Shown here: piece after piece, positions 1-8,494 of the stretch
Position numbering within the stretch: the stretch's first letter is position 1
How the letters are laid out: each line of letters starts with the position of its first letter
Source of the DNA: Herbidospora sakaeratensis
GTDB lineage: Bacteria; Actinomycetota; Actinomycetes; Streptosporangiales; Streptosporangiaceae
Assembly: GCF_001570525.1 (NCBI RefSeq)
Contig: NZ_BBXC01000015.1
Span: forward strand, 229,811 to 293,810
Length of the DNA: 64,000 bases
Direction: 5' to 3'
The notes under the pieces: generated by a model
The model's input: the letters and a program-made list of their open reading frames with translations, nothing else
What the model was told of the DNA's origin: nothing
Database searches by the model: none
Made by a program: the position numbers and the translations under genes

Positions 1-382
1 GCGCGGGTGCGCTCGGATCGGTGCGCGGGCTCGACGGCGGCAGGGGCGGGTGGGCGGGCGCGGCGACGGCGAACAGGGTTCCGCCACTCTTGTTGATCTT
101 GCTGGGGGACGTGCGGTCTCGTCGGCGGGGACGTGGCCGGCGACTGGCGTCGGCGAGAAGGACGCAGATGCCCGAAATGCATTACAGAAAGTATTCAGCC
201 AAATCCCGTTCGTAATTCTCTACAAAAAGGCCATGGAATGGCCCAGGCTTCTTCAGAGGCTCGACACGTGGCCTGTCAGGGAAATGCGTGATGCGTGTTC
301 GGTAAGCGGCTCTTCCTGTTTATGTTCGGTCGATTTCAGGCCGTCTCCCACGTCCCCCTCTCTACGTATAGAGGGGGTGTGA
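1..382. other. Left flank without a supported gene (promoter region of xis)
   Basis: No coding region is convincing here. Bases 1-170 have the GC-rich composition of the chromosome, whereas about 180-340 is visibly richer in A and T, as is common in regulatory DNA of integrated elements. A TATGTT at 321-326 could be a -10 box for the excisionase gene that starts at 383. The rest of the mobile element would lie to the left of the window. Confidence 0.5.
354..377. promoter_or_regulatory. 24-bp palindrome overlapping the xis ribosome-binding site
   Basis: CCCCCTCT and AGAGGGGG flank a central C-TACGTA-T, giving a nearly perfect palindrome that ends 5 bases before the xis ATG. The right arm, GAGGGGG, is also the only Shine-Dalgarno-like sequence. 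It could be a repressor operator or an RNA hairpin that hides the start site; either would keep excisionase low. Seen directly; function is inferred. Confidence 0.55.
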
Positions 383-577
383 ATGGCCAACGATCATGCC
401 GGTGATGACTTTCTAACCGTAGCCGACTGCCGCCGCATCCTGCGGGTTCCTCGAAGCACCTTCTACCGGTGGCTAGCTGCTGGAAAGGGTCCGAAATCGT
501 ATCGCCTCCCCAATGGAGAAAGGCGTATAAATCGCCACGACTGGGTAAAATGGCTAGAGGGACAAAAACTCGACTAG
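383..577 (+). CDS. xis: Excisionase-like helix-turn-helix protein
   Basis: A 64-aa protein that is almost entirely one winged helix-turn-helix of the excisionase/MerR-like type: residues about 11-30 (FLTVADCRRILRVPRSTFYRW) form the HTH and the PNGERRIN segment the wing. Such proteins bend DNA at attachment sites and tip the integrase toward excision. It lies 16 bp before the integrase gene in the same direction, the usual xis-int order of actinomycete integrative elements. ATG 383 is preferred because GAGGGGG lies 5 bases upstream. A purely transcriptional regulator cannot be excluded. Confidence 0.75.
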   Translation: MANDHAGDDFLTVADCRRILRVPRSTFYRWLAAGKGPKSYRLPNGERRINRHDWVKWLEGQKLD

Positions 578-593
578 GCGGAGGTGCCTGCAA

Positions 594-2060
594 ATGGAAA
601 CGTCACTCGACATTCAGTTCTGGGCCATTCGTAAGCGTGAGGGACGCAAAAAGCCGTACGAACTACGCTGGCGGGTCGGCAAGCAAGAACACTCCCGGTC
701 ATTCCTCACGAAGGTTCTGGCGCAGACCCATCAGGCCAAGCTCATCGCTGCGGCCGGCGTCGTCGGTGAGGAGTGGGACGTCGGCACGGGCGAACCGGTC
801 TCGTGGGGGCGTAAGCAAGCGACCTGGTTCGACCACGCGACGGCGCTGGCGGCTCGCGAGTGGGACGGCGCTGCGGGCAACACGCGCAGGAACATCGCCA
901 TCTCACTCGCCCCGATCACGCTCCTCATGACCGACCCTTCGGCCAAGGCGCGGCGGACCAGACCCTCAGACAAGGCGCTGCGCGTGGCCTTGCAGGATTG
1001 GGCCTTCCGGCCCGCTGAGCGGGACGCTGACAGACCCGCTGAGATCACTGAGGCTCTGACCTGGCTGGCCGCGAACAGTCGGCCTGTCGCCCTCCTGGCG
1101 GACAATGAGCACCTGCGGGCGCTGCTGGCCGCGCTGGCACGCAAGAACAACGGCGGAACCTTCGCCGCCGGAACCCTCCGCATGCGGCGGGGCATCCTGC
1201 ACCGGGCCCTGGACTTCGCCGTGGAACGCAAGCTCATCAGCGTCAACCCGCTGCTCGGCATCCGGACCCGCCGGAGCTTCTCCGACGACAGCGTCTCGCC
1301 GGTCATGGTCCCCACGCTGGAACAGGCTCGGCGTCTGCTGCGTGCCGTGCATGACCTGCCCTCGACCACAGCGGGACAGCGGGGACGGCGCCTGTACGCC
1401 TTCTTCGCCGTGATGTTCTTCGCCGGGCTGCGTCCGGCTGAGGGGCTGAACCTCCGCGTGACCAACTGCGAGCTCCCCCAGACCGGATGGGGCCGGCTCA
1501 CCCTGACGGGGTCGTCTCCTCAGGTGGGAACGCTCTGGACCGACGACGGGGCATTACACGAAGAACGGAGCCTCAAGCATCGGTCGGCGAAAGCCGTACG
1601 CATCGTTCCCATACCGCCGGAGCTCGTGACGATCCTCCGGGGGCACCTGGAGGAGTTCCCCCCTGCTCCTGACGGCAGGCTGTTCCATGACGGGCCTGGG
1701 CACGGGCGCGTCACGTTCTCCATGTACTCCAAGACCTGGATCCGTGCTCGCAAGGCCGCTCTGACGGCTCCTGAGTTCGCCTCCAAGCTCGCACAGCGCC
1801 CCTATGACCTGCGGCACGCCTACGCGAGTACGCTGCTCCAGGCGCACGTACCGGTGGCTGAGATCGCCCGGAGGCTCGGGCACTCCATCCGGGTGCTGCT
1901 GTCCACCTACGCTCACTGGGTCGACCACAGCGAAGATGCCGTGAATGCCCAGATCGAAGCGGCCCTGTCCGGGGAAACGATCACCAGCAAGGCTGTGATC
2001 AGCGAAAACGCGATCGACGGGCCAGCCACGGGCCAAGCGTCCGAACGACAGGCCGCGTAG
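594..2060 (+). CDS. int: Tyrosine site-specific recombinase (integrase)
   Basis: A 488-aa phage-type integrase that would catalyse integration and excision of the mobile element. The C-terminal catalytic domain carries Arg280 (GLRPAEG), Arg407 (YDLRHAY), His430 (LGHS) and the nucleophile Tyr439 (STYAHW). The histidine normally opening the HxxR motif is a tyrosine here (YDLR), a change worth noting because it sits in the active site. The N-terminal part (about 1-215) resembles the AP2-like and core-binding region of actinomycete element integrases. The gene looks intact. It is the last gene of the element, so the attachment site should lie at its 3' end or just beyond (2061-2131), but no tRNA fragment is recognisable there. 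Confidence 0.9.
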   Translation: METSLDIQFWAIRKREGRKKPYELRWRVGKQEHSRSFLTKVLAQTHQAKLIAAAGVVGEEWDVGTGEPVSWGRKQATWFDHATALAAREWDGAAGNTRRNIAISLAPITLLMTDPSAKARRTRPSDKALRVALQDWAFRPAERDADRPAEITEALTWLAANSRPVALLADNEHLRALLAALARKNNGGTFAAGTLRMRRGILHRALDFAVERKLISVNPLLGIRTRRSFSDDSVSPVMVPTLEQARRLLRAVHDLPSTTAGQRGRRLYAFFAVMFFAGLRPAEGLNLRVTNCELPQTGWGRLTLTGSSPQVGTLWTDDGALHEERSLKHRSAKAVRIVPIPPELVTILRGHLEEFPPAPDGRLFHDGPGHGRVTFSMYSKTWIRARKAALTAPEFASKLAQRPYDLRHAYASTLLQAHVPVAEIARRLGHSIRVLLSTYAHWVDHSEDAVNAQIEAALSGETITSKAVISENAIDGPATGQASERQAA

Positions 2061-2131
2061 CAGAATAACCGCAGGTCAGACCCCCTAACCAGGGCTACCG
2101 TCAATTCACCACCTGCGAGTAACCTCGACGG

Positions 2132-2509
2132 GTGGCCAACCGTCGACCCCGCCATCCGCTCGCCCAGCCGCAGAGGAAGAAGAAGGCCCCGCGGCCGCTG
2201 CCGCCCGGCGAGCAGTTCTTCACGCCCGGCGCGACCGGGCTGCGCAAGACCGTCGAGACCCGCAGCGCGCCGCTGCTGGTCTTCCTCTACCAGATGCCGA
2301 AGTGGCTGCTGCCCGTGGTGCTGGTGGCCTTCTTCATCGGCGGCTTCGCCCTGCCCGACTGGCGCGGCGGCCTGTGCATGTTGCCGGTGATCGCCTTCAC
2401 GGGCTGGCTCGCCTACCTGTCGTGGCCCTCGCTACGGGTGGGCGCGCGGGTGCTGCGGCTGGCCCTGCTCGCGTTCCTGCTGGCAGTGGCCGCGACACAA
2501 ACCTTCTAG
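2132..2509 (+). CDS. DUF6703-type small membrane protein
   Basis: A 125-aa protein starting with GTG. The N-terminus is basic and proline-rich (RKKKAPRPLPPGEQFF), followed by a conserved stretch around PGATGLRKTVETRSAP and then two or three membrane segments from about residue 50 onward (PKWLLPVVLVAFFIGGFALP, then a Trp-rich segment, then LLAFLLAVAATQTF). This is the pattern of the actinobacterial DUF6703 family as I remember it; no function is known. It is the first chromosomal gene after the integrase, and a hairpin terminator follows it. Confidence 0.7.
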   Translation: MANRRPRHPLAQPQRKKKAPRPLPPGEQFFTPGATGLRKTVETRSAPLLVFLYQMPKWLLPVVLVAFFIGGFALPDWRGGLCMLPVIAFTGWLAYLSWPSLRVGARVLRLALLAFLLAVAATQTF

Positions 2510-2523
2510 GCGGATTCTGAGCG

Positions 2524-2558
2524 CGTGTCACGGTCGGCCTCCGGCCGCCCGCGACACG
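2524..2558 (+). terminator. Hairpin after the DUF6703 gene
   Basis: CGTGTC..CGG..CGGCC pairs with GGCCG..CCG..GACACG around a 3-base loop, interrupted by two single mismatches. There is no long T run after it, which is common in high-GC actinomycetes. It separates the small membrane protein from the zinc operon. Confidence 0.55.
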
Positions 2559-2580
2559 TTTCGGTGGCCTCTGAACCGTT

Positions 2581-2617
2581 TTGACAATCATTTTCATTTT
2601 CTGGCACACTCGGTCGG
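2581..2617 (+). promoter_or_regulatory. znuA promoter with overlapping Zur box
   Basis: TTGACA at 2581-2586 is a perfect -35 and CACACT at 2605-2610 is an acceptable -10, 18 bp apart. TGACAAT-C-ATTTTCA at 2582-2596 is a 7-1-7 inverted repeat with one mismatch to the actinomycete Zur consensus (TGAAAAT-N-ATTTTCA) and covers the -35 box. Zinc-loaded Zur bound here would exclude RNA polymerase. Transcription should begin about 2617, almost at the GTG start. Confidence 0.8.
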
Positions 2618-3535
2618 GTGATGCCCGGAAATGTTGTGCGTTTCATCGCCGGATCCACCCTTGTCCTCACCGCCGCCTGTGGAGGCACCACGGCGGCCGA
2701 AACGGGCAAACCGGTGGTCGACGCTGCTTTCTTCCCCCTCCAGTGGCTCGCCGAGAAGGTCGGCGGCGCCGACGTCACGGTCGAGGGCCTGACCAAGCCC
2801 GGGGTCGAACCCCATGACCTCGAACTGACCCCCCAGCAGGTGGCCGGGGTCGCGAAAGCCTCTCTGGTCGTGTACGTCAAGGGCGTGCAGCCCGCCGTCG
2901 ACGAGGCGGTGGCCCAGCACGCCGCCGACCGCGGGTTCGACGCGGCGACCGCGGTCCCGAAGATCGACGCGCCCCACGACGAGCATGCCGGGGAAGAGGA
3001 GGAGCACGGCCACGAGGAGCTCGTCTACGACCCGCACATCTGGCTCGACCCCTCTCGGATGGCCACCCTCGCGACCGCGCTGGGAGGACGTCTCGCCGAG
3101 GTCGACCCGGCGCATGAGGCGGCGTACAAGGAACGGGCCAAGAAGACCGCCGCCGAACTGGGCGACCTCGACTTCAAGATGGCCACCGGCCTGATGCGCT
3201 GCGCGAACCGGACCATCGTCACCGCGCACACCGCATTCGGGTATCTCGCGAACCGGTACAAGCTCGACCAGGTCGGCATCGGCGGCATCGACCCCGACGC
3301 CGAACCGTCTCCTGCCCGTTTGGCCGAGGCCGCCCGGATCGCGAAGGAGGAGAAGGTGACTACCATTTTCACCGAGGAGCTCGTCAGCCCGAAGGTCGCC
3401 GAGGTCCTCGCGAGCGAGGTCGGGGCCAAGACGGCGGTTCTCAATCCGCTGGAGAGCCCTCCCCAGGGTGGTGACTACATCTCCGGCATGACCGCCAACC
3501 TCACCGCACTTCGCACCGCACTCGGCTGCCAGTGA
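2618..3535 (+). CDS. znuA: Zinc ABC transporter substrate-binding lipoprotein
   Basis: A 305-aa cluster-9 metal-binding protein that captures Zn2+ outside the membrane for ZnuBC. The signal peptide ends in a lipobox (LVLTAAC, Cys21). Expected metal ligands are visible: His66 (EPHDLEL), His140 (DPHIWLDP) and His204 (VTAHTAF). Between the first two lies the histidine- and glutamate-rich loop typical of zinc-specific members (about residues 120-132). Start is GTG 2618 or ATG 2621; neither has a Shine-Dalgarno, and the promoter position suggests a leaderless message. It heads znuA-znuC-znuB-zur with overlapping genes. Manganese specificity is less likely given the His loop and the Zur box. Confidence 0.93.
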   Translation: MMPGNVVRFIAGSTLVLTAACGGTTAAETGKPVVDAAFFPLQWLAEKVGGADVTVEGLTKPGVEPHDLELTPQQVAGVAKASLVVYVKGVQPAVDEAVAQHAADRGFDAATAVPKIDAPHDEHAGEEEEHGHEELVYDPHIWLDPSRMATLATALGGRLAEVDPAHEAAYKERAKKTAAELGDLDFKMATGLMRCANRTIVTAHTAFGYLANRYKLDQVGIGGIDPDAEPSPARLAEAARIAKEEKVTTIFTEELVSPKVAEVLASEVGAKTAVLNPLESPPQGGDYISGMTANLTALRTALGCQ

Positions 3536-3549
3536 CCGGAAGGCGACCC

Positions 3550-4332
3550 ATGAGCACGGCTTTCGACATGACCGCGGGTCAGGTGACGATCGACGGCAGG
3601 AAGATCCTGCGCGGCATCGACCTGACCGTCGACGACGGCGAGGTCGTGGCCGTGCTCGGCGCCAACGGTTCGGGCAAGTCGACGCTGGTCCGCTCCCTGC
3701 TCGGGGTCCAGCCGCTCTCCGGCGGCAGCACGCTCCTGTACGGCCGCCCGCCCGCCCGGTTTCGGGAATGGTGGCGCATCGGCTACGTGCCCCAGCGGTT
3801 GTCGGTCGGCGGCGGGGTGCCGGCGACGGTCCGCGAGGTGGTCGCCTCGGGCCGGATCGCCCGGCAGCGGCGCGGCCGGTTCACCAGCTCGGCCGACCGG
3901 CAGGCGGTCGTGGCGGCCCTGAACGAGGTCGGCCTGTCCGACCGGGCGGGCGACCCCGTGTCGTCGCTCTCGGGCGGCCAGCAGCAGCGGGTGCTGATCG
4001 CCCGCGCGCTGGCCGGGGAGCCCGACGCGTTCGTGCTCGACGAGCCGACGGCCGGGGTCGACGCCGGCAGCCAGAAGATGCTCGCCGAGACCCTGTCGGG
4101 CCTGGTCGGCCGGGGCAAGACGGTGGTCCTGGTGGCCCACGAGCTCGGCCCGCTTGAGCCGTTGATCAGCAGGGCGGTCGTGCTCAACCAGGGCTGCAAG
4201 GTCCACGACGGCGCCCCGCCAACGGCGGTCGGCGCCCACGCGCTCCCGGGCCACGACCACGTCCATCCCCACGAGCCCGAGCCGGCGGAGAGCGGCCTGC
4301 CCAGCTGGGTTCTCGCCCAGGAGAAGGCATGA
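3550..4332 (+). CDS. znuC: Zinc ABC transporter ATP-binding protein
   Basis: A 260-aa ATPase that energises zinc import. Walker A is GANGSGKST (about 37-45), the signature is LSGGQQQR and Walker B is AFVLDEPT. The C-terminus has a histidine-rich tail (GHDHVHPHEP) that may sense or buffer zinc. ATG 3550 is chosen because GGAAGG lies 6 bases upstream; an in-frame GTG at 3532 overlapping the znuA stop is possible. It ends overlapping the start of znuB. Confidence 0.93.
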   Translation: MSTAFDMTAGQVTIDGRKILRGIDLTVDDGEVVAVLGANGSGKSTLVRSLLGVQPLSGGSTLLYGRPPARFREWWRIGYVPQRLSVGGGVPATVREVVASGRIARQRRGRFTSSADRQAVVAALNEVGLSDRAGDPVSSLSGGQQQRVLIARALAGEPDAFVLDEPTAGVDAGSQKMLAETLSGLVGRGKTVVLVAHELGPLEPLISRAVVLNQGCKVHDGAPPTAVGAHALPGHDHVHPHEPEPAESGLPSWVLAQEKA

Positions 4333-5159
4333 CCATCTTCGACCTCGACTTCATGCGCTACGCCCTCGTGGCCGCCGTCATGGTGGGGCTGACCGCCCCC
4401 GCCGTCGGCACGTTCATCGTGCAGCGGCGGCTGGCGCTGCTCGGCGACGGCATCGGCCACGTGGCGCTGACCGGCGTGGCCCTCGGCTTCCTCACCGGCA
4501 CGGCCCCGGTCGCGACCGCCGTCGTGGTGGCCGCGCTGGGGGCGGTGGCGATCGAGATGGTCCGGGCCCGGGGCAAGACCAGCGGCGACGTCGCGCTGGC
4601 CCTGCTGTTCTACGGCGGCCTGGCCGGCGGCGTCATGATCATCTACCTGACGCCGGGCGAGAGCACCGCGTCGCTCAACTCCTACCTGTTCGGCGCGATC
4701 ACCAGCGTCGACGCCACCGACCTGTGGGTCATCGCGGGCCTCGCGGTGGCCGTCCTGGCGTTGCTGGCGGTCTTCGGGCGGGAGTTGTTCGTGCTCTGCC
4801 AGGACGAGGAGGTGGCCCGGGCCAGCGGCCTGCCGGTCAGGTTCCTCGGCCTGCTCATCGCGGTGATCGCGTCGGTGACGGTGGTCGTCGCCATGCGGGC
4901 CGTCGGCCTGCTGCTCGTCAGCGCGCTTATGGTTGTGCCGGTGGCCACCTCACAGCAGCTCACCCGGAGCTTCCGGACCACCATGGCGCTGTCGATGGTC
5001 TTCGGTGTGCTCGCCACCGTGGGCGGTCTGACGTCGTCGTTCTACCTCGACGTCCCTTCGGGGGCGACGATCGTGCTGCTCGCCCTCGCCGGGTTCGCGG
5101 TCGCGCTCGGGATCGGTAGATTCGTGAGGCGGAGCCGTACAGGGGAGTCGACAGCATGA
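4329..5159 (+). CDS. znuB: Zinc ABC transporter permease
   Basis: A 276-aa ABC-3 family permease with about eight hydrophobic membrane segments, forming the channel for Zn2+ with ZnuC. The family hallmark LLGDGIGHVALTGVALGF lies near residue 37-54, and a hydrophobic segment rich in Val and Met (LLLVSALMVVPVA) near 195. The ATG overlaps the znuC stop by 4 bases and its own end overlaps zur, so translation of all four genes is coupled. Confidence 0.93.
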   Translation: MTIFDLDFMRYALVAAVMVGLTAPAVGTFIVQRRLALLGDGIGHVALTGVALGFLTGTAPVATAVVVAALGAVAIEMVRARGKTSGDVALALLFYGGLAGGVMIIYLTPGESTASLNSYLFGAITSVDATDLWVIAGLAVAVLALLAVFGRELFVLCQDEEVARASGLPVRFLGLLIAVIASVTVVVAMRAVGLLLVSALMVVPVATSQQLTRSFRTTMALSMVFGVLATVGGLTSSFYLDVPSGATIVLLALAGFAVALGIGRFVRRSRTGESTA

Positions 5160-5533
5160 GCAGAAGCCGCGACGCGGTGCACGAGATCCTTCGCCAGAGC
5201 GCCGCGTTCCGCAGCGCGCAGGACATCTTCACCGAGATGCGCGCCGACGGCTCGAAGATCGGCCTGACCACCATCTACCGCGCCCTCCAGGCGCTCAACG
5301 ACGACGGCCGGGTCGACGTCCTCCGCACCGACGACGGCGAGGCCGTCTACCGGGCCTGCGCCACCTCCGCCCACCACCACCACCTGGTCTGCCGCGGCTG
5401 CGGCCTGACGGTCGAGGTCGACGGCCCCGACGTCGAGGTGTGGGCCGAACGGGTCGGCGCCGAACACGGCTTCACCGCCATCACCCACACCGTCGAGGTG
5501 TTCGGCACCTGCGCGGCGTGCGCGAAGGGTTAG
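5156..5533 (+). CDS. zur: Fur-family zinc uptake regulator
   Basis: A 125-aa winged-helix repressor. Residues 1-70 form the DNA-binding domain (LTTIYRALQAL is the typical recognition helix). The metal sites show as HHHHLVCRGCG (about 77-87) and the C-terminal CAAC, the structural zinc cysteines of Fur proteins. Its place at the end of the zinc operon with a Zur box at the head implies autoregulation: when zinc is plentiful the repressor shuts off both transporter and itself. Fur or Mur identity is less likely given this context. Confidence 0.93.
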   Translation: MSRSRDAVHEILRQSAAFRSAQDIFTEMRADGSKIGLTTIYRALQALNDDGRVDVLRTDDGEAVYRACATSAHHHHLVCRGCGLTVEVDGPDVEVWAERVGAEHGFTAITHTVEVFGTCAACAKG

Positions 5534-5563
5534 AGTTCCTGGACACGCGACACAGGAGCTGCG

Positions 5564-6088
5564 ATGCCGTTCAGTCACGACATGGTGCACTCTCTGGCCA
5601 CTGTGGTCGATCTGGTCAACTCCCCGCCCGGTGACCTCGAAGAACTGGAAGCGCTGGTGCTCCGGCGCCAGGTGAGCGGCGTCGAGTTCGTCAACGCCAC
5701 CGACCTGGCCGAGGTCCAGGCGCTGTCGGCCGCCTTCCACGAGGTCTTCACCGCCCCCGACGAAGACGCGGCGGTCACCCGCCTGAACACCCTCCTCGGC
5801 CGCACCCGCATCACCCCGAGCCTGACGCGGCACGACGGCTTCGCCCTCCACGTCCACTACTTCGCGCCGGGCGCGTCGCTGGCCGAACACCTGGCCGCCG
5901 ACTGCGGCGTGGCCCTCGCCCACGTGCTGGTCGAGGGCGAACAGGAACGCCTGCGCACCTGCTCGGCCCCCGACTGCGCGAACGTGTTCGTCGACGAGTC
6001 GCGCAACCGCTCACGGGTCTACTGCGACTCCCGCACCTGCGGCAACCGCATGCACGTGGCGGCCTACCGGGCCCGGCGGCGCGCCTAG
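5564..6088 (+). CDS. CGNR zinc-finger (ABATE) regulator
   Basis: A 174-aa protein of the ABATE/CGNR family of presumed transcription factors. The N-terminal ABATE domain (about 1-120, [14 protein letters not shown]) is followed by the CGNR finger CSAPDC-x15[10 protein letters not shown], which should bind zinc and then DNA. AGGAG lies 7 bases before the ATG, and a TAGAGT -10-like box at 5531-5536 suggests its own promoter at the end of zur. Its ligand is unknown. It converges on uppS, overlapping by 4 bases. Confidence 0.85.
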   Translation: MPFSHDMVHSLATVVDLVNSPPGDLEELEALVLRRQVSGVEFVNATDLAEVQALSAAFHEVFTAPDEDAAVTRLNTLLGRTRITPSLTRHDGFALHVHYFAPGASLAEHLAADCGVALAHVLVEGEQERLRTCSAPDCANVFVDESRNRSRVYCDSRTCGNRMHVAAYRARRRA

Positions 6089-6855
6089 ACCGGGTTGGGA
6101 ATCGCCCCGCCGTAACGGCGGTCGCGGCTGGCGAAGATCTCGCACGCCTGCCACAGGTCACGCCGGTCGAAGTCGGGCCACAGACGGTTCAGGAAGACCA
6201 TCTCGGCGTACGCCGACTGCCAGAGCAGGAAGTTGCTGGTGCGCTGCTCCCCCGACGACCGGATGAACAGGTCGACGTCGGGGATCTCGGGCTGGTGGAG
6301 GTAACGGGCGAAGGTCTTCTCGTTGACCTTCCCCGGCTTGATCCGGCCGGCCTCGATGTCGGCCGCCAGCTTGAGCGCGGCGTCGACGATCTCGGCCCGC
6401 CCGCCGTAGTTGACGCAGAACTGCAGCGTCAGCGTGGAGTTCCCCCGCGTCATGACCTCGGCGTCGGACAGCTCCTGGATGACCGACTTCCACAACCGCC
6501 CCGGCCGCCCCGACCACCGCACCCGGACGCCCATGGCGTTGAGCTCGTCGCGACGCCGGCGGATGACGTCGCGGTTGAACCCCATCAGGAACCGGACCTC
6601 GTCGGGCGACCGCTTCCAGTTCTCGGTCGAGAAGGCGTAGGCGGACAGGTAGGGGACGCCCATCTCGATGGCGCCCTCGATGACGTCGAACAGCGACGCC
6701 TCCCCCATCTCGTGACCCTTGGTGCGCGGCAGCCCGCGCTGCTTGGCCCAGCGGCCGTTGCCGTCCATGACGATCGCGACGTGACGGGGGACCAGGTCCG
6801 CGGGCAGGGCGGGCGGGGTGGCCCCGGAAGGGTGGGGCGACGGGGGACGAACCAT
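6085..6855 (-). CDS. uppS: Isoprenyl (polyprenyl) diphosphate synthase, cis type
   Basis: A 256-aa cis-prenyltransferase that extends farnesyl diphosphate with isopentenyl diphosphate to make the lipid carrier for peptidoglycan and other wall polymers. Catalytic Asp31 sits in [15 protein letters not shown]-like and FSTENW motifs follow, and [15 protein letters not shown] holds the diphosphate-binding residues (usual form RxSGExRxSNFLxWQ). Length is normal. In actinobacteria uppS usually neighbours recO; here an unrelated gene is inserted between them. Product chain length (C50 or C55) cannot be told from sequence. Confidence 0.95.
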   Translation of the reverse strand: MVRPPSPHPSGATPPALPADLVPRHVAIVMDGNGRWAKQRGLPRTKGHEMGEASLFDVIEGAIEMGVPYLSAYAFSTENWKRSPDEVRFLMGFNRDVIRRRRDELNAMGVRVRWSGRPGRLWKSVIQELSDAEVMTRGNSTLTLQFCVNYGGRAEIVDAALKLAADIEAGRIKPGKVNEKTFARYLHQPEIPDVDLFIRSSGEQRTSNFLLWQSAYAEMVFLNRLWPDFDRRDLWQACEIFASRDRRYGGAIPNPV

Positions 6856-6897
6856 GGTCCCTGAGCGTATTCGGTCCCGGACGGTCCTCGTTCCGCC

Positions 6898-8475
6898 TCA
6901 GTTCCGGTTGAACAGCCGCATCAGGCCCGCGATCAGCGCGGTGCCGAGCCCCCAGCCGAACAGGACGAGCGCCCACGCGAACCAGCGGGTGCCGCCGACG
7001 GGCTGCCAGAAGGGCTCCTGCTTCAGGTCGGCGATGGGCAGGAGCAGGTCGAGGGTATAGATCACCGGCTCGAAGTGGCGGAGCGTCTTCGGGTCGACCG
7101 CGGTGGGCGGCCAGACGGAGAAGATCACCGCACCCGTCGCCAGCAGCGCGGCCAGCCAGATTCCCGCCAGCCAGGTCCGGTAGCCGAACCCGACGTTCAC
7201 CTCGGAGAACCAGCTGACCGCCTTGCCGCCGACGGTCAGCGTCCTCCGGCGGCGGCGGTGGCGTTCGAGCGCGACCCTGCGGGCGGCGGCCTCGTCGCCC
7301 CGGGCCCGGTACATGGCGCTCAGCTGTTCGTAGGGCTGCGGGGAAAAGCCGCCCTCGTCGCGGTCGAGCCATTTCAGCCGGTCTGGCACACCGGCCTTGC
7401 CGTCGTCCTTGATCGCGCCGTAGACGCAGCCCTCCAGGCGCACGTGCCGGGGCCAGGTGTCGCGGTGGTCTTCGATGACGCCGAACGTCGCGCCTTCGAG
7501 ATTCAGGGAATCGGGCGGTTCGGCGAATGCGAACCTGACGGTTCTCGCCTCGGCGAACGACACGTCGACGCGGGCGTCGGCCGCGAAGGCCGTCTTGTCA
7601 AGGTCGATGTTTCCGCCGACGTGCGATCCCCGCAGGTTGAAGTCGCCGTTCAGTCCGGCGCCGGGGAAATGTACGTTGCGCCCGATCACGGCGCGGGTGA
7701 GATTGACACATGTACCGGTCGTCCCGGCGATCCGGCTGTGCTGGGCCCCGATTCCTCCGGCGATTTCCGCGGCGCGCAGATAGACCCGGCCCGCCGCACG
7801 GAACCCCCGGTCGATGAACACGCTCTCGCCGACCTTCAGCCGTTCGGCCTGGATCGCCGACACCTCTTCCGGCCGGATATCCGATCCCTGCGCGGTGAAC
7901 AATCCGCCGACGTGTGCACTGATCAAGCGGAGCTGGCCGCAAATGAGCGAATCGCGGACAAAAAGGCCGCCTTCGATCCGCGCCCGGCTGAGATGGACCG
8001 CCGTCTTCTCTCCTGGGTGCAAATGGACTTTGGACAATCGCAGGTCTCCGCCGATCCGGGCGCCCCGTAGGTCGATCGCGCCCATCACCACCGAGCCGTC
8101 GGTGAGCTCGAATTCTCCCTGGGTGCGCAGGTCAGAGGCGTGCAGGAAAGCGAGTCTGCAGTCGTGAAGGCGGATGGTGACGGCGGTGGCATCGGCCATG
8201 TTCACCCCGGATTCGAAATCGCATCCGGTCATCGAGACGGGGGCGGCGATCGTTCCGGCTTCGAGCATGAGTTCTTCGGCGACCCGGGCTCCGGTGAGGC
8301 GTAACGCGGGTCGCGCGCCGCGCGGAAGGTCGCACGCGCCGAAAAGCACCGCGGCGATGACCTCGGCGCGCACCCGGCGATCGGGAGACCGGGTGAGATC
8401 GACCGGCTTCCCGACGGGAAAGGCCGCGACGACCTTTTCCTCGGCGGAATTCAGATCGGCCGGAAGACGGTCCAC
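6898..8475 (-). CDS. Membrane-anchored beta-helix-like protein of unknown function
   Basis: A 525-aa protein with no catalytic motif that I recognise. Residues about 50-340 are built of loosely repeated short units such as LRLSGARIEGGL and FNLRGSHVGGNIDL, in which hydrophobic residues recur about every five, suggesting a pentapeptide-repeat or right-handed beta-helix fold. A charged region with a basic stretch (RHRRRRR, about 405) is followed by two hydrophobic segments (about 435-458 and 498-520) that should anchor it in the membrane. Similar proteins are often labelled membrane-associated oxidoreductase, but nothing here supports an enzyme. The gene lies between uppS and recO, normally neighbours. 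Confidence 0.6.
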   Translation of the reverse strand: MDRLPADLNSAEEKVVAAFPVGKPVDLTRSPDRRVRAEVIAAVLFGACDLPRGARPALRLTGARVAEELMLEAGTIAAPVSMTGCDFESGVNMADATAVTIRLHDCRLAFLHASDLRTQGEFELTDGSVVMGAIDLRGARIGGDLRLSKVHLHPGEKTAVHLSRARIEGGLFVRDSLICGQLRLISAHVGGLFTAQGSDIRPEEVSAIQAERLKVGESVFIDRGFRAAGRVYLRAAEIAGGIGAQHSRIAGTTGTCVNLTRAVIGRNVHFPGAGLNGDFNLRGSHVGGNIDLDKTAFAADARVDVSFAEARTVRFAFAEPPDSLNLEGATFGVIEDHRDTWPRHVRLEGCVYGAIKDDGKAGVPDRLKWLDRDEGGFSPQPYEQLSAMYRARGDEAAARRVALERHRRRRRTLTVGGKAVSWFSEVNVGFGYRTWLAGIWLAALLATGAVIFSVWPPTAVDPKTLRHFEPVIYTLDLLLPIADLKQEPFWQPVGGTRWFAWALVLFGWGLGTALIAGLMRLFNRN

Positions 8476-8494
8476 CGCCCGAAATGTAGCGAAC

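Noticed and set aside
21-382. Small frames 21-215 and 50-382
   Set aside because: No start signal, no known motif, and the AT-rich second half interrupts codon usage.
2061-2131. tRNA fragment as attachment site
   Set aside because: No GTTCGA-type arm or CCA end can be found on either strand.
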